A DNA stretch of 64,000 nucleotides from Plantibacter flavus (GTDB lineage Bacteria > Actinomycetota > Actinomycetes > Actinomycetales > Microbacteriaceae). This document shows positions 17,633 through 25,328 of this stretch, piece by piece (position 1 is the stretch's first letter; every line of letters starts with the position of its first letter). Below the pieces are notes generated by a model, which saw only the letters and a program-made list of their open reading frames with translations, did not search any database and was not told the DNA's origin. The stretch is taken from the NCBI RefSeq assembly GCF_002024505.1, contig NZ_CP019402.1, positions 1,550,001-1,614,000 of the forward strand. Reading direction: 5' to 3'. Made by a program: the position numbers and the translations under genes.

Positions 17633-18167
17633 GCCGACGCTCGGGCCCGTCGTGTTCGGGCTGGTCGGCGCGATCCCGATCGAGTTCCTCGAGCAGGGAG
17701 CGCAGTTCGGCGCGGATGAAGTCCTTCGACGCCATGTCCTTGAGGGCCAGGCGCAACGCGACGACCTCACGGGCGAGGTACTCGGTGTCGGCGAGGTTCC
17801 GTTCGGACCGCTGCCGATCCTGCTCGATCTGCACGCGGTCGCGGTCGTCCTGGCGGTTCTGGGCGAGCAGGATGAGCGGCGCCGCGTAGGAGGCCTGGAG
17901 GGAGAGCACGAGCGTCAGGGCGACGAAACCGATGTCGACGGAGTCGAACCGGAGGGAGAGCGGTCCGTAGGTGTTCCAGCCGATCCAGAGGATGACGAAG
18001 AGCGTGAGGCCGAGCAGGAACCACGGGGTGCCCATCGCCCGGGCGATCCACTCCGTGAAGCGGCCGAAGCGGTCGCGCGAGGCCGGCGCGCGGCGGATGG
18101 ACCGCACGGAACTGCGAAGTCCCTTCGGAGCGTCGAGCCTGATCTCATTGCGGGGAGCTCGTGCCAC
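17625..18167 (-). CDS. DUF1003 membrane protein
   Basis: The 180-residue protein has a basic N-terminus, two transmembrane helices (about 50-68 and 78-98, with PWFLLGLTLFVILWIGWN first) and a long charged coiled-coil-like C-terminus (RQDDRDRVQIEQDRQRSER onward). This is the DUF1003 pattern. It overlaps the MgtE-like gene upstream by 23 nt and mrp downstream by 8 nt, so the three are translationally coupled. The tight link with a channel-less MgtE domain suggests a joint role in divalent-cation handling. This is inference. Confidence 0.85.
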   Translation of the reverse strand: MARAPRNEIRLDAPKGLRSSVRSIRRAPASRDRFGRFTEWIARAMGTPWFLLGLTLFVILWIGWNTYGPLSLRFDSVDIGFVALTLVLSLQASYAAPLILLAQNRQDDRDRVQIEQDRQRSERNLADTEYLAREVVALRLALKDMASKDFIRAELRSLLEELDRDRADQPEHDGPERRRG

Positions 18168-19458
18168 GACCTGCCCTCCTTCCGTTCGATCCGAGCCGCT
18201 GTTCCGACGGCGGGAGTTCGTCGTTCTCGTCGATGCTGCGCCAGTCGTCGGGGAGCAGGTAGTCGAGCACGTCGTCGATCGTCACGACCCCGAGCAGGCG
18301 GTGCTGTTCGTCGACGACGGGCACCTGGACGAGGTTGTAGCTGGCGAGGATCCGCGAGACCTCGGCGGCGGAGGTACGGACGCCCACCGGGTCGAGGCTC
18401 TGATCGAGCAGCGTGCCGAGGCGCTCGTGCGGCGGGTATCGGAGCATGCGCTGGAAGTGCACCATCCCGAGGAAGCGTCCGGTGGGCGACTCGTACGGCG
18501 GCAGAGTGATGCACACGCCTGCGGCCAGCGCGGGAGCCAGCTCGGAGCGGCGGATCGACGCGAGGGCCTCCGCGACGGTGGCGTCGGCGGAGAGGATGAT
18601 CGGCTCGGTCGTCATGAGACCACCCGCGGTCTCCGGGTCGAACCGGAGCAGCATGCGGACGTCCTCCGCCTCCTCCGGTTCCATGAGCTCGAGGAGGTGC
18701 TCTCCGCGATCCTCGGGGAGCTGGGCGATGAGGTCGGCGGCGTCGTCGGGCTGCATCTGGTCGAGGACGTCAGCCGCGCGGTCGTCGTCGAGCTGGCCGA
18801 GGATCTGCACCTGGTCGGTCTCGGGCATCTCCTCGAGCACGTCCGCGAGTCGGTCGTCGGACAGCTCCTCAGCGACCTCGATCATCCGGTCGCGCGGGAG
18901 GTCGAGGAGCGTGTTCGCGAGGTCGGCCGGTTTCAGGTCGGCGTAGGTCGCGATGAGCTGCTCGGCGGACTGCGCCTCGCCGAGTTCCTGCTCCTCGCGC
19001 AGCTCGTTCCAGGTGGCGAAGGTCGTCGGGCCCTTCACGAAGGGGGAGGCGGTGGTCTTCGGGCGGCGGACGAACAGCTGCGACACCTGCCACTCGCCGG
19101 GCCCCTGCTCCTCGATGGCGACATCCTCGATCGTCGCCTCCTCGCCGGTGGTCCGGAAGACGACACGTCGGCCGAAGAGTTCGGCGATCACGCGTACCTC
19201 GCCACCGCGCTGCTCGAACCGGCGGACGTTGATGAGTCCCGTGGTGATGATCTGCCCGGCACCGATGCTCGTCACGCGGCCGATCGAGACGAACACGCGG
19301 CGCTTGCCGGGGATCTCGACGATGAGGCCGACGACCCGCGGTGGTTTGCCGGTGCGGTAGACGACGAGCACGTCCCTGACCTTGCCGACACGATCGCCCG
19401 CGGGGTCGAAGACGGTGCACCCGGCGAGCCTGGCGACGAACACTCTGGTTGCACTCAC
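18145..19458 (-). CDS. MgtE N-terminal and CBS domain protein without channel domain
   Basis: The 437-residue protein begins with a PRC-barrel-like region (about 1-125: TVFDPAGDRVGKVRDVLVVY and IITTGLINVRRF). An MgtE_N helical repeat domain follows (about 160-275, with ALR-like DDRAADVLDQMQPDDAADLI units), then two CBS motifs (about 285-405, ending GVVTIDDVLDYLLPDDW). MgtE is a Mg2+ channel whose cytosolic part closes the pore at high Mg2+. The five-helix channel domain is absent here, so this protein is a free sensor. It lies first in a coupled set with the DUF1003 membrane protein and Mrp. GTG start, leaderless. Confidence 0.9.
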   Translation of the reverse strand: MSATRVFVARLAGCTVFDPAGDRVGKVRDVLVVYRTGKPPRVVGLIVEIPGKRRVFVSIGRVTSIGAGQIITTGLINVRRFEQRGGEVRVIAELFGRRVVFRTTGEEATIEDVAIEEQGPGEWQVSQLFVRRPKTTASPFVKGPTTFATWNELREEQELGEAQSAEQLIATYADLKPADLANTLLDLPRDRMIEVAEELSDDRLADVLEEMPETDQVQILGQLDDDRAADVLDQMQPDDAADLIAQLPEDRGEHLLELMEPEEAEDVRMLLRFDPETAGGLMTTEPIILSADATVAEALASIRRSELAPALAAGVCITLPPYESPTGRFLGMVHFQRMLRYPPHERLGTLLDQSLDPVGVRTSAAEVSRILASYNLVQVPVVDEQHRLLGVVTIDDVLDYLLPDDWRSIDENDELPPSEQRLGSNGRRAGRGTSSPQ

Positions 19459-19465
19459 GACTACT

Positions 19466-19471
19466 AACCTA
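19466..19471 (-). promoter_or_regulatory. -10 box of the leaderless MgtE-like gene
   Basis: Minus-strand TAGGTT lies 7 nt before the GTG start at 19458. Confidence 0.5.
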
Positions 19472-19526
19472 CCCGCCGGTGGTCGGCCTGGAGTGCCCGC
19501 TCCGGGCGGGGTGAGAGGATGGAGGT

Positions 19527-20030
19527 ATGAGTGATCCGCGACAGTTCGGCCGGAAGGGCGCCCCGGCGCTCGGCGTCATCCCGCGAGGCGAGACGGTGGC
19601 CAGCTACGAGAGCTACGAGTCCGCGCAGGCCGCGATCTCGTCGCTCGCCCACACCGATTTCCCGGTCAAGGAGATCTCGATCGTCGGCAGCGATCTCAAG
19701 AGCGTCGAACGCGTCACCGGTCGCCTCAGCTACGGCCGTGCTGCGGGAGCCGGTGCGGTCAGCGGTGCCTGGCTCGGACTGTTCCTCGGGCTCGTCCTCG
19801 TCATCTTCAACCCCGAGACGAACCTCATGCTGCTCGGTGCCGCGGTGCTCATGGGTGCCGCGTTCGGCATGCTGTTCGGCATCGTGTCGTACTCGGTGAC
19901 CCGCAAGCGGCAGGAGTACACCTCGGCCACGCTCGTCGTCGCGACGCGCTACGACCTCATCGTCGGCGGTGAGCTCGCGAACCGTGCACGCAACCTCCTG
20001 GAGCGCGGCCCGGAGTCCGACGCGGGCTGA
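19527..20030 (+). CDS. General stress protein 17M-domain membrane protein
   Basis: The 167-residue protein has an N-terminal alpha/beta domain of the 17M-like type (ETVASYESYESAQAAISSLA and KEISIVGSDLKSVERVTG, residues 20-70). A Gly/Ala-rich double transmembrane region follows (about 73-125, with SGAWLGLFLGLVLVIFNPET), then a short C-terminal strand-helix. It resembles Rv1234-like proteins, which also stand next to an MgtE/DUF1003 pair. The function is unknown. ATG 19527 has GGAGG directly upstream, and a GAGGAT box 6 nt before it could make the gene leaderless instead. Confidence 0.85.
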   Translation: MSDPRQFGRKGAPALGVIPRGETVASYESYESAQAAISSLAHTDFPVKEISIVGSDLKSVERVTGRLSYGRAAGAGAVSGAWLGLFLGLVLVIFNPETNLMLLGAAVLMGAAFGMLFGIVSYSVTRKRQEYTSATLVVATRYDLIVGGELANRARNLLERGPESDAG

Positions 20031-20072
20031 TCCAGCCGCGTCAGGCTCCGAGCCGTCGCCCGACGGACGGGC

Positions 20073-21470
20073 TCAGCGCGCGAGCCAGGCCTCGACCTCG
20101 TCCGCGGTGCGCGGGATGCCGGCGGAGAGGTTCTCCGCGCCGTCCTCGGTGACGAGGATGTCGTCCTCGATCCGGACGCCGATGCCGCGGTACTCCTCGG
20201 GGACCGTGAGGTCGTCGACCTGGAAGTAGAGGCCGGGCTCGATGGTGAAGACCATGCCTGGCTCGATCACGGCGTCGGCGTACATCTCGCGACGTGCCTG
20301 GGCGCAGTCGTGCACGTCGGTGCCGAGGTGGTGGCTCGTCCCGTGCACCATGTACCGCCGGTGCTGCTCGTTCTCCTTCAGGAGCGCTTCCTCAGCGGTG
20401 ACGGGGAGCAGGCCCCACTCGGCGGTCTTGCGTGCGATGACCGCCATCGCGGCCGCGTGCACCTCGCGGAACCGGATGCCGGGGCGGACGATGGCGAAGG
20501 CCTCGTCGGCCGCCTCGCGGACGGCTTCGTAGACCCTGCGCTGGACCTCGGTGAACGTGCCGGACACCGGGAGCGTGCGGGTGATGTCGGCGGTGTAGTA
20601 GCTGTCGAGCTCGACGCCGGCGTCGATGAGGATGAGGTCGCCCGGGACGACCCGTCCGTCGTTGCGTGTCCAGTGGAGGATGCAGGCGTGCGGTCCGGCG
20701 GCGGCGATGGTCTCGTACCCGACGCCGTTCCCATCGGCGCGAGCCCGCCCGGCGAAGACGCCCTCGACGATGCGCTCGCCGCGCTCGTGAGCGAGGATCT
20801 TCGGGAGTTCGGCGATGACGTCGTCGAAGCCGCGCGCGGTCGCGTCGACGGCGAGACGCATCTGCGCGATCTCGTAGGCGTCCTTCACGAGGCGCATCTC
20901 CGACACGGCGCGCGTCAGCTCGTCGTCGACGTCGACCGTGAGATCGGCGGCGTCGGCCGTGAACGCCGAGAGGTCGGCGGTCGTGACCGCGAGGTCGGCC
21001 GCCACCTGGGCGAGCGACGGACGCGCACCGATCCAGAACTCGCCGATCGCGGCGTTCGTGTAGAACTCGTCGGTGTCGCGGCCCGCTCGCTCTCGGAAGT
21101 ACAGCGTCGCGGTGTGGCCGGACCCCTCGGGATCGAGCACGAGGACGCTGTCGGGCTCGGTGTCGGCCGCCCAGCCGGTGTAGTACGAGAAGGCGGAGTG
21201 CGCCCGGTACAGGTAGTCGGTGTCGTTCGACCGCTGCTTCATCCCGCCCGCGGGGAGGACGAGACGCTGACCGGGGAACTGAGCGGACAGGCGTTCACGA
21301 CGAGCCGCTGCCAGGCCGGCGGTCTCCCGCGGCTCCGGCAGGACCTCGGGGCGGTCCGCCCACCCGGTGCCGATGAAGGCACGGAAGCCCTCGGACCAGG
21401 CGGCCGCCCGGTTGGAGGTCGCCTCGGTCTGGACGGTGTTCGAACTGGATGTGTCTGCGGAAGTCGCCAT
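20073..21470 (-). CDS. pepP: Xaa-Pro aminopeptidase (aminopeptidase P)
   Basis: Aminopeptidase P removes an N-terminal residue preceding proline, using two Mn2+ ions. The 465-residue protein has the AMP_N domain (about 45-190) and a pita-bread M24B catalytic domain. The metal ligands are Asp in LILIDAGVELDSYYTADITRT, His in MVHGTSHHLG, Glu in FTIEPG and Glu in GVRIEDD. ATG 21470 is preferred because GACAAT lies 6 nt upstream and the protein then starts MATSADTSSS; a longer upstream frame runs into the next gene. It is convergent with the stress-protein gene. Confidence 0.93.
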   Translation of the reverse strand: MATSADTSSSNTVQTEATSNRAAAWSEGFRAFIGTGWADRPEVLPEPRETAGLAAARRERLSAQFPGQRLVLPAGGMKQRSNDTDYLYRAHSAFSYYTGWAADTEPDSVLVLDPEGSGHTATLYFRERAGRDTDEFYTNAAIGEFWIGARPSLAQVAADLAVTTADLSAFTADAADLTVDVDDELTRAVSEMRLVKDAYEIAQMRLAVDATARGFDDVIAELPKILAHERGERIVEGVFAGRARADGNGVGYETIAAAGPHACILHWTRNDGRVVPGDLILIDAGVELDSYYTADITRTLPVSGTFTEVQRRVYEAVREAADEAFAIVRPGIRFREVHAAAMAVIARKTAEWGLLPVTAEEALLKENEQHRRYMVHGTSHHLGTDVHDCAQARREMYADAVIEPGMVFTIEPGLYFQVDDLTVPEEYRGIGVRIEDDILVTEDGAENLSAGIPRTADEVEAWLAR

Positions 21471-21476
21471 GCCCCC

Positions 21477-21482
21477 ATTGTC
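21477..21482 (-). promoter_or_regulatory. Probable -10 box of leaderless pepP
   Basis: Minus-strand GACAAT lies 6 nt before ATG 21470; it deviates from TANNNT at the first base but keeps the spacing seen for other genes here. Confidence 0.4.
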
Positions 21483-21511
21483 GCACTGCGGTGGCGACAG
21501 GTGCCCGTCGC

Positions 21512-22549
21512 TCAGCCCGCCGTGCGGGGGAGCAGCGTCGCGACCACGGGCCGGTGATCGCTGCCGGTGCCGTCGACGTCGGTGAGCACGCGAGCCGACA
21601 CGGTGACCCATCCCGGTGACGCCATGACATGGTCGATCGGCGCGCCGAGGACCGCCGGGAGCTCGGTCGGCCAGGTACCGAGCCCGGCTGCCGCGTCGGC
21701 CGCGGCGGCGTCGTGGCATGCGCCCAGGTCGCCGACGCCGCGCAGTCCGGCGAGGTGGTCGAGCGTCGCGTTGAAGTCACCGGCCATGATCATGTCCGCG
21801 TCGTCGGTGCAGCGGTCGGCGAGATCGGCGAGTTCCGAGCGCCAGTCGTCGAGCCGACTCGGCAGTGGGGCCGTGGTGTGGACGGCGACGAGGGTCGGTC
21901 CGCGACCGAGGACCGGATCGGCGATGAGGGTCTCCGAGCGTTCGATGGCGGTCGGCCCGGTCGCCGTCGGTACGCGGACCGCGTACTCGCCGAGTCCGGT
22001 GCTGATGAGGAGGCTCGTCCCTCCTGCGTCGGCGGTGGTCGAATGCGCCACCATCGGCCGTCCGGCGGCGGTCATCGTGGCGGCGACGACCGCCGCGGTG
22101 TCGGACGAGGTCTCCGGGAGGGCGACGACGTCGGCGCCCTCACGCACCGCGATCGCCGCGATCGTCCCGGGGTCGACGGCGTCGCCGAGGGTGTTCCAGG
22201 CGAGGACCGTGACCTGATCCGCGAGATCGGTCGCCTCACCGGCGACCATCTGATCGTCGACCCCGCGGTTGGCGGTGACGACGGCGCCGGTGACCGAGAC
22301 CGCGGCGAGGACGACCGCCAGGAAGGCGGGGAGCACGCGGAGGGATCCCCGGACCAGGATCGTCGTCACGAGGCAGAGGAGGGCGCCGCCGGCGGCGGCG
22401 ATCGCCACGACGAGGCGGAACGCGCTCAGTTGGACGACGACCTGGGCCTGTTCGAGACCGAACAGACCGGGGAGGACGGCCACGACCAGCAGGGCCGTGG
22501 TCGCGATCGCGAGCACGGCCGCGATGACGCCACCGACGGTCTTCAGCAC
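21512..22549 (-). CDS. Membrane-anchored endonuclease/exonuclease/phosphatase family protein
   Basis: The 345-residue protein has three N-terminal transmembrane helices (about 4-25, 40-62, 68-92) followed by an EEP-fold hydrolase domain outside the membrane. Catalytic motifs visible are VLAWNTLG (metal Asn), VVALPETSSD (metal Glu), AGDFNATLDH (Asp/Asn) and GSDHRPVVATL (Asp-His). This fits a secreted phosphodiesterase or nuclease tethered to the cell surface; the substrate is unknown. The GTG start is leaderless. It is divergent from the PHP gene, with 64 bp between starts. Confidence 0.88.
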   Translation of the reverse strand: MLKTVGGVIAAVLAIATTALLVVAVLPGLFGLEQAQVVVQLSAFRLVVAIAAAGGALLCLVTTILVRGSLRVLPAFLAVVLAAVSVTGAVVTANRGVDDQMVAGEATDLADQVTVLAWNTLGDAVDPGTIAAIAVREGADVVALPETSSDTAAVVAATMTAAGRPMVAHSTTADAGGTSLLISTGLGEYAVRVPTATGPTAIERSETLIADPVLGRGPTLVAVHTTAPLPSRLDDWRSELADLADRCTDDADMIMAGDFNATLDHLAGLRGVGDLGACHDAAAADAAAGLGTWPTELPAVLGAPIDHVMASPGWVTVSARVLTDVDGTGSDHRPVVATLLPRTAG

Positions 22550-22556
22550 CCGCGTC

Positions 22557-22562
22557 AGCGTA
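22557..22562 (-). promoter_or_regulatory. -10 box of the leaderless EEP-hydrolase gene
   Basis: Minus-strand TACGCT lies 7 nt before the GTG start at 22549. Confidence 0.5.
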
Positions 22563-22601
22563 GGCGAGCGGTCTGGGAGTCCTCGGGGCGGGACCTGCGA
22601 C

Positions 22602-22607
22602 TAGGGT
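22602..22607 (+). promoter_or_regulatory. -10 box of the leaderless PHP gene
   Basis: TAGGGT lies 6 nt before GTG 22614. The overlapping GGTGGA might instead serve as a Shine-Dalgarno sequence for GTG 22617. Confidence 0.5.
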
Positions 22608-22613
22608 GGAAGC

Positions 22614-23486
22614 GTGGTGAGCGCTCGAGACATGCACGGCCCCGCCGATCTGCACACGCACTCGAGCGTCTCGGACGGCACGGAGACGCCGACGCAGCTG
22701 ATGCGCGCTGCCGGTGCCGCAGGGCTCGGCACGATCGCCCTCACCGACCACGACTCCACCGCCGGCTGGGCCGAGGCGGCCGTCGAGTCGCGTCGCCAGG
22801 GCATCACGCTACTCCCCGGAATGGAACTGAGCACCCGCTACGAGTGGCGGAGTGTGCACCTGCTCGCGTACCTCATCGATCCGCTGAACGGCGACCTGCT
22901 CCAGGAGACCGCGAAGATCCGGGAGTCCCGGCTCCGGCGGGCCGAAGGCATCGTGGCACGCATCGGTGACGACTACCCGCTGTCCTGGTCGGACGTCCTC
23001 GCGCAGACCCGCGAAGGCGCGACTGTCGGCCGGCCCCACATCGCCGACGCCCTCGTCGCCCTCGGGATCGTGGCCGACCGTGGTGAAGCCTTCGACGGCA
23101 TCCTGCATCCGCGCACCGGGTACTACGCGCCGCACTACGCGCCCGACCCGCTCACGGCGGTCAAGCTCGTCCGCGCCGCCGGTGGTGTCCCGGTGATCGC
23201 CCACCCGGTCCCGGCCGGTCGCGACCGGATGCTGCCCGAGCCGTACTTCCGCGAGCTCGCCGATGCGGGTCTGTTCGGGCTCGAGATCGAGCACCGCGAG
23301 AACACCGAGGAGGGCAAGGTCGTCGTGCGCCGGATCGCCTCAGAGCTGGGCCTCGTCGCTACCGGCTCGAGCGACTATCACGGCACCGGTAAGCCGAACC
23401 GCCTCGGCGAGAACACCACGGACATCGACGTGGTCCGGCGCATCGTGGGCGAGGCCACCGGCTCGGCGCCCGTCCTGCCCGACTGA
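22614..23486 (+). CDS. PHP-domain phosphoesterase
   Basis: The 290-residue protein is a stand-alone PHP metallo-phosphoesterase of the YciV/RNase AM or nucleoside 3',5'-bisphosphatase type. Metal-binding motifs in order are ADLHTHSSVSDG (residues 11-22), LTDHDS (about 43), PGMELS (Glu, about 70), AHPVPAG (His, about 195) and SSDYHG (about 255). Related enzymes trim RNA 5' ends or hydrolyse 3',5'-bisphosphonucleotides; which applies is not clear. GTG 22614 is taken with a -10 box 6 nt upstream; GTG 22617 is equally possible. Confidence 0.9.
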   Translation: MVSARDMHGPADLHTHSSVSDGTETPTQLMRAAGAAGLGTIALTDHDSTAGWAEAAVESRRQGITLLPGMELSTRYEWRSVHLLAYLIDPLNGDLLQETAKIRESRLRRAEGIVARIGDDYPLSWSDVLAQTREGATVGRPHIADALVALGIVADRGEAFDGILHPRTGYYAPHYAPDPLTAVKLVRAAGGVPVIAHPVPAGRDRMLPEPYFRELADAGLFGLEIEHRENTEEGKVVVRRIASELGLVATGSSDYHGTGKPNRLGENTTDIDVVRRIVGEATGSAPVLPD

Positions 23487-23522
23487 CCCGCGGCGCGTCG
23501 GGAGTTCCCGTCGAACCTCTTC

Positions 23523-23542
23523 CGGTCACTGAGCCTGTCGAC
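23523..23542. repeat. Degenerate REP-like unit after the PHP gene
   Basis: CGGTCACTGAGCCTGTCGA is a diverged single copy of the unit at 4.1 and 11.5 kb, again between convergent genes and just before a terminator. Confidence 0.55.
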
Positions 23543-23588
23543 GTGCTCACGGAGCGTCCGGCTCCGAGCGCAGCGCTCGCGACATGCG

Positions 23589-23620
23589 GAACGCCCGCAT
23601 CCGGAAGGGTGCGGGCGTTC
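23589..23620. terminator. Bidirectional terminator between PHP and DEAD-box genes
   Basis: A 14-bp stem with one wobble (outer arms GAACGCCCGCA / TGCGGGCGTTC) closes a GGAA tetraloop. It lies 13 nt past the helicase stop. Confidence 0.8.
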
Positions 23621-23632
23621 TGCGTGGTGGAT

Positions 23633-25192
23633 CTACGCCGTCGGTGCCGGGGGTGCGGTGCGGCGCGTCCGGCTCCGACGGCGGGGAGCGCTGTTGCCGT
23701 CGCGGTGCTCCGGACCGTGGCCGTCGTGTGTGCCTGCCGCAGGCGCGCTGCGGTCGACGGTGTCGGTCGAGGCGGCGTCGTGCGTCCGCGAGTGGGCGCG
23801 GGTGCTCGGCTGGGACTCGAGCCGGGTGCTGGTCGGCTGGGTGCGGTCGCCTCCGCGTCCGCCGCGCTCACCACCGCGACCGCCGCTGGTCCGCGAACCG
23901 TCGCGTCCACCGCCGGTCCGGGAACCGTCGCGTCCGCCTGCGCTCCGCGAACCCTCGCGTCGCGGAGCGGGCTCGACGGCCTTGGCGGGCTTCAGTCGGC
24001 CCTTCGTGCCTTCGGCGATCCCGAGGTCGGTGAACAGGTGCGGGCTCGAGGAGTAGGTCTCCGTCGGCTCCGGCTGGCCGAACTCGAGGGCGCGGTTGAT
24101 GAGCGCCCACTTGTGGAGGTCGTCCCAGTCGACGAACGTGACGGCGATACCCGTCTTCCCGGCACGACCGGTACGGCCGACGCGGTGGAGGTACGTCTTC
24201 TCGTCCTCGGGGATCGTGTGGTTGATGACGTGGGTGACGTCGTCGACGTCGATGCCACGGGCGGCGACGTCGGTGGCGATCAGGACGTCGCGTTTGCCAG
24301 CCTTGAACGACGCCATCGCCCGCTCGCGCTGCTCCTGGTTCAGGTCGCCGTGCACCGCCGCGGCGTTGAACCCGCGGTCGGTCAGTTCCTCGACGAGCTT
24401 CGCGGCGGCACGCTTGGTCCGCGTGAAGATCACGGTCTTGCCGCGACCCTCGGCCTGCAGGATGCGCGAGATCACCTCGTCCTTGTCGAGCGAGTGCGCG
24501 CGGTAGATGAGGTGCTTGATGTTGGCCTGCGTGAGCCCCTCGTCGGGGTCGCTCGCCCGGATGTGGATCGGCTTGCTCATGAAGCGGCGGGCCAGGGCCA
24601 CGATCGGACCGGGCATGGTCGCCGAGAACAGCATCGTGTGACGCGCGGCTGGGGTCTTGGAGAAGAGCTTCTCGATGTCGGCGAGGAAGCCGAGGTCGAG
24701 CATCTTGTCGGCCTCGTCGAGCACCATCTCGGTGATGCCCGAGAGGTCGAGGAGACGCTGGTTGTTGAGGTCGATGAGACGGCCGGGCGTTCCGACGACG
24801 ATCTGGGCGCCGGCCTTCAGCTGCTCGATCTGCCCCTCGTAGGCCTTGCCACCGTAGATGGAGACGAGCGTCGTGGAGCGGTTCGAGATGAGGATCTCGA
24901 TGTCCTCGGACACCTGGACGGCGAGCTCACGGGTCGGGACGACGACGAGGGTCTTGACGCCGGGAGCCGGGTCGAGGCCGAGGCGCTGGACGATCGGGAT
25001 GCCGAACCCGAAGGTCTTGCCCGTGCCCGTCTTGGCCTGGCCGATGATGTCCTGGCCGGCGAGCCCGAGGGGGATCGTCTGCTCCTGGATGGGGAATGGT
25101 TCGATGATGCCCTTGGACGTGAGGGCGTCGACGATGTCCTGGTCGACACCGAGATCAGAGAAAGTCACGGAGATACCTGTCAGTGCAGTCAT
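23633..25192 (-). CDS. DEAD-box ATP-dependent RNA helicase
   Basis: This enzyme unwinds RNA in ribosome assembly, decay or cold adaptation. The 519-residue protein has all family motifs: FPIQEQTIP (Q), AKTGTGKT (I), PTRELAVQ (Ia), TPGRL (Ib), DEAD within VLDEADKML (II), SAT (III), DVAARGIDV (V) and HRVGRTGRAGKTG (VI). The last 130 residues are a basic disordered tail with repeated GGRDGSRT/GGRGG units, like RGG-type RNA-binding tails. It is most similar in layout to RhlE-type proteins. The start codon sits next to an unusual hairpin that pairs with the SD region. A ferritin-like gene is divergent, as I recall around Rv3210c-Rv3211. Confidence 0.95.
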   Translation of the reverse strand: MTALTGISVTFSDLGVDQDIVDALTSKGIIEPFPIQEQTIPLGLAGQDIIGQAKTGTGKTFGFGIPIVQRLGLDPAPGVKTLVVVPTRELAVQVSEDIEILISNRSTTLVSIYGGKAYEGQIEQLKAGAQIVVGTPGRLIDLNNQRLLDLSGITEMVLDEADKMLDLGFLADIEKLFSKTPAARHTMLFSATMPGPIVALARRFMSKPIHIRASDPDEGLTQANIKHLIYRAHSLDKDEVISRILQAEGRGKTVIFTRTKRAAAKLVEELTDRGFNAAAVHGDLNQEQRERAMASFKAGKRDVLIATDVAARGIDVDDVTHVINHTIPEDEKTYLHRVGRTGRAGKTGIAVTFVDWDDLHKWALINRALEFGQPEPTETYSSSPHLFTDLGIAEGTKGRLKPAKAVEPAPRREGSRSAGGRDGSRTGGGRDGSRTSGGRGGERGGRGGDRTQPTSTRLESQPSTRAHSRTHDAASTDTVDRSAPAAGTHDGHGPEHRDGNSAPRRRSRTRRTAPPAPTA

Positions 25193-25195
25193 GGT

Positions 25196-25223
25196 CTACA
25201 CCTTCGATTGCACACAGGTGTAG
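25196..25223 (-). promoter_or_regulatory. 5'-leader hairpin sequestering the DEAD-box helicase SD
   Basis: On the sense strand, CTACACCT and AGGTGTAG form a perfect 8-bp stem with a 12-nt loop, ending 3 nt before the ATG. The 3' arm contains the only SD-like sequence (GAAGGTG), so folding should block ribosome binding. It could make translation depend on temperature or on the helicase itself. Confidence 0.5.
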
Positions 25224-25316
25224 GGCCCCGATCCGACGCCGGGGCACGGCTATTCTACCCGGGAGGTCCCGAGAGGCCGCTGGGCGCGCGGGACACGGCG
25301 ATCGGCGTGCTGCGGA

Positions 25317-25322
25317 TAGGGT
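25317..25322 (+). promoter_or_regulatory. -10 box of the leaderless ferritin-like gene
   Basis: TAGGGT lies 6 nt before ATG 25329; no Shine-Dalgarno sequence is seen. Confidence 0.55.
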
Positions 25323-25328
25323 GGTCGC

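Noticed and set aside
20049..20075. Terminator between the 17M-protein gene and pepP
   Set aside because: The GAGCC/GGGCTC pairing needs bulges and gives only a short stem; too weak to call.
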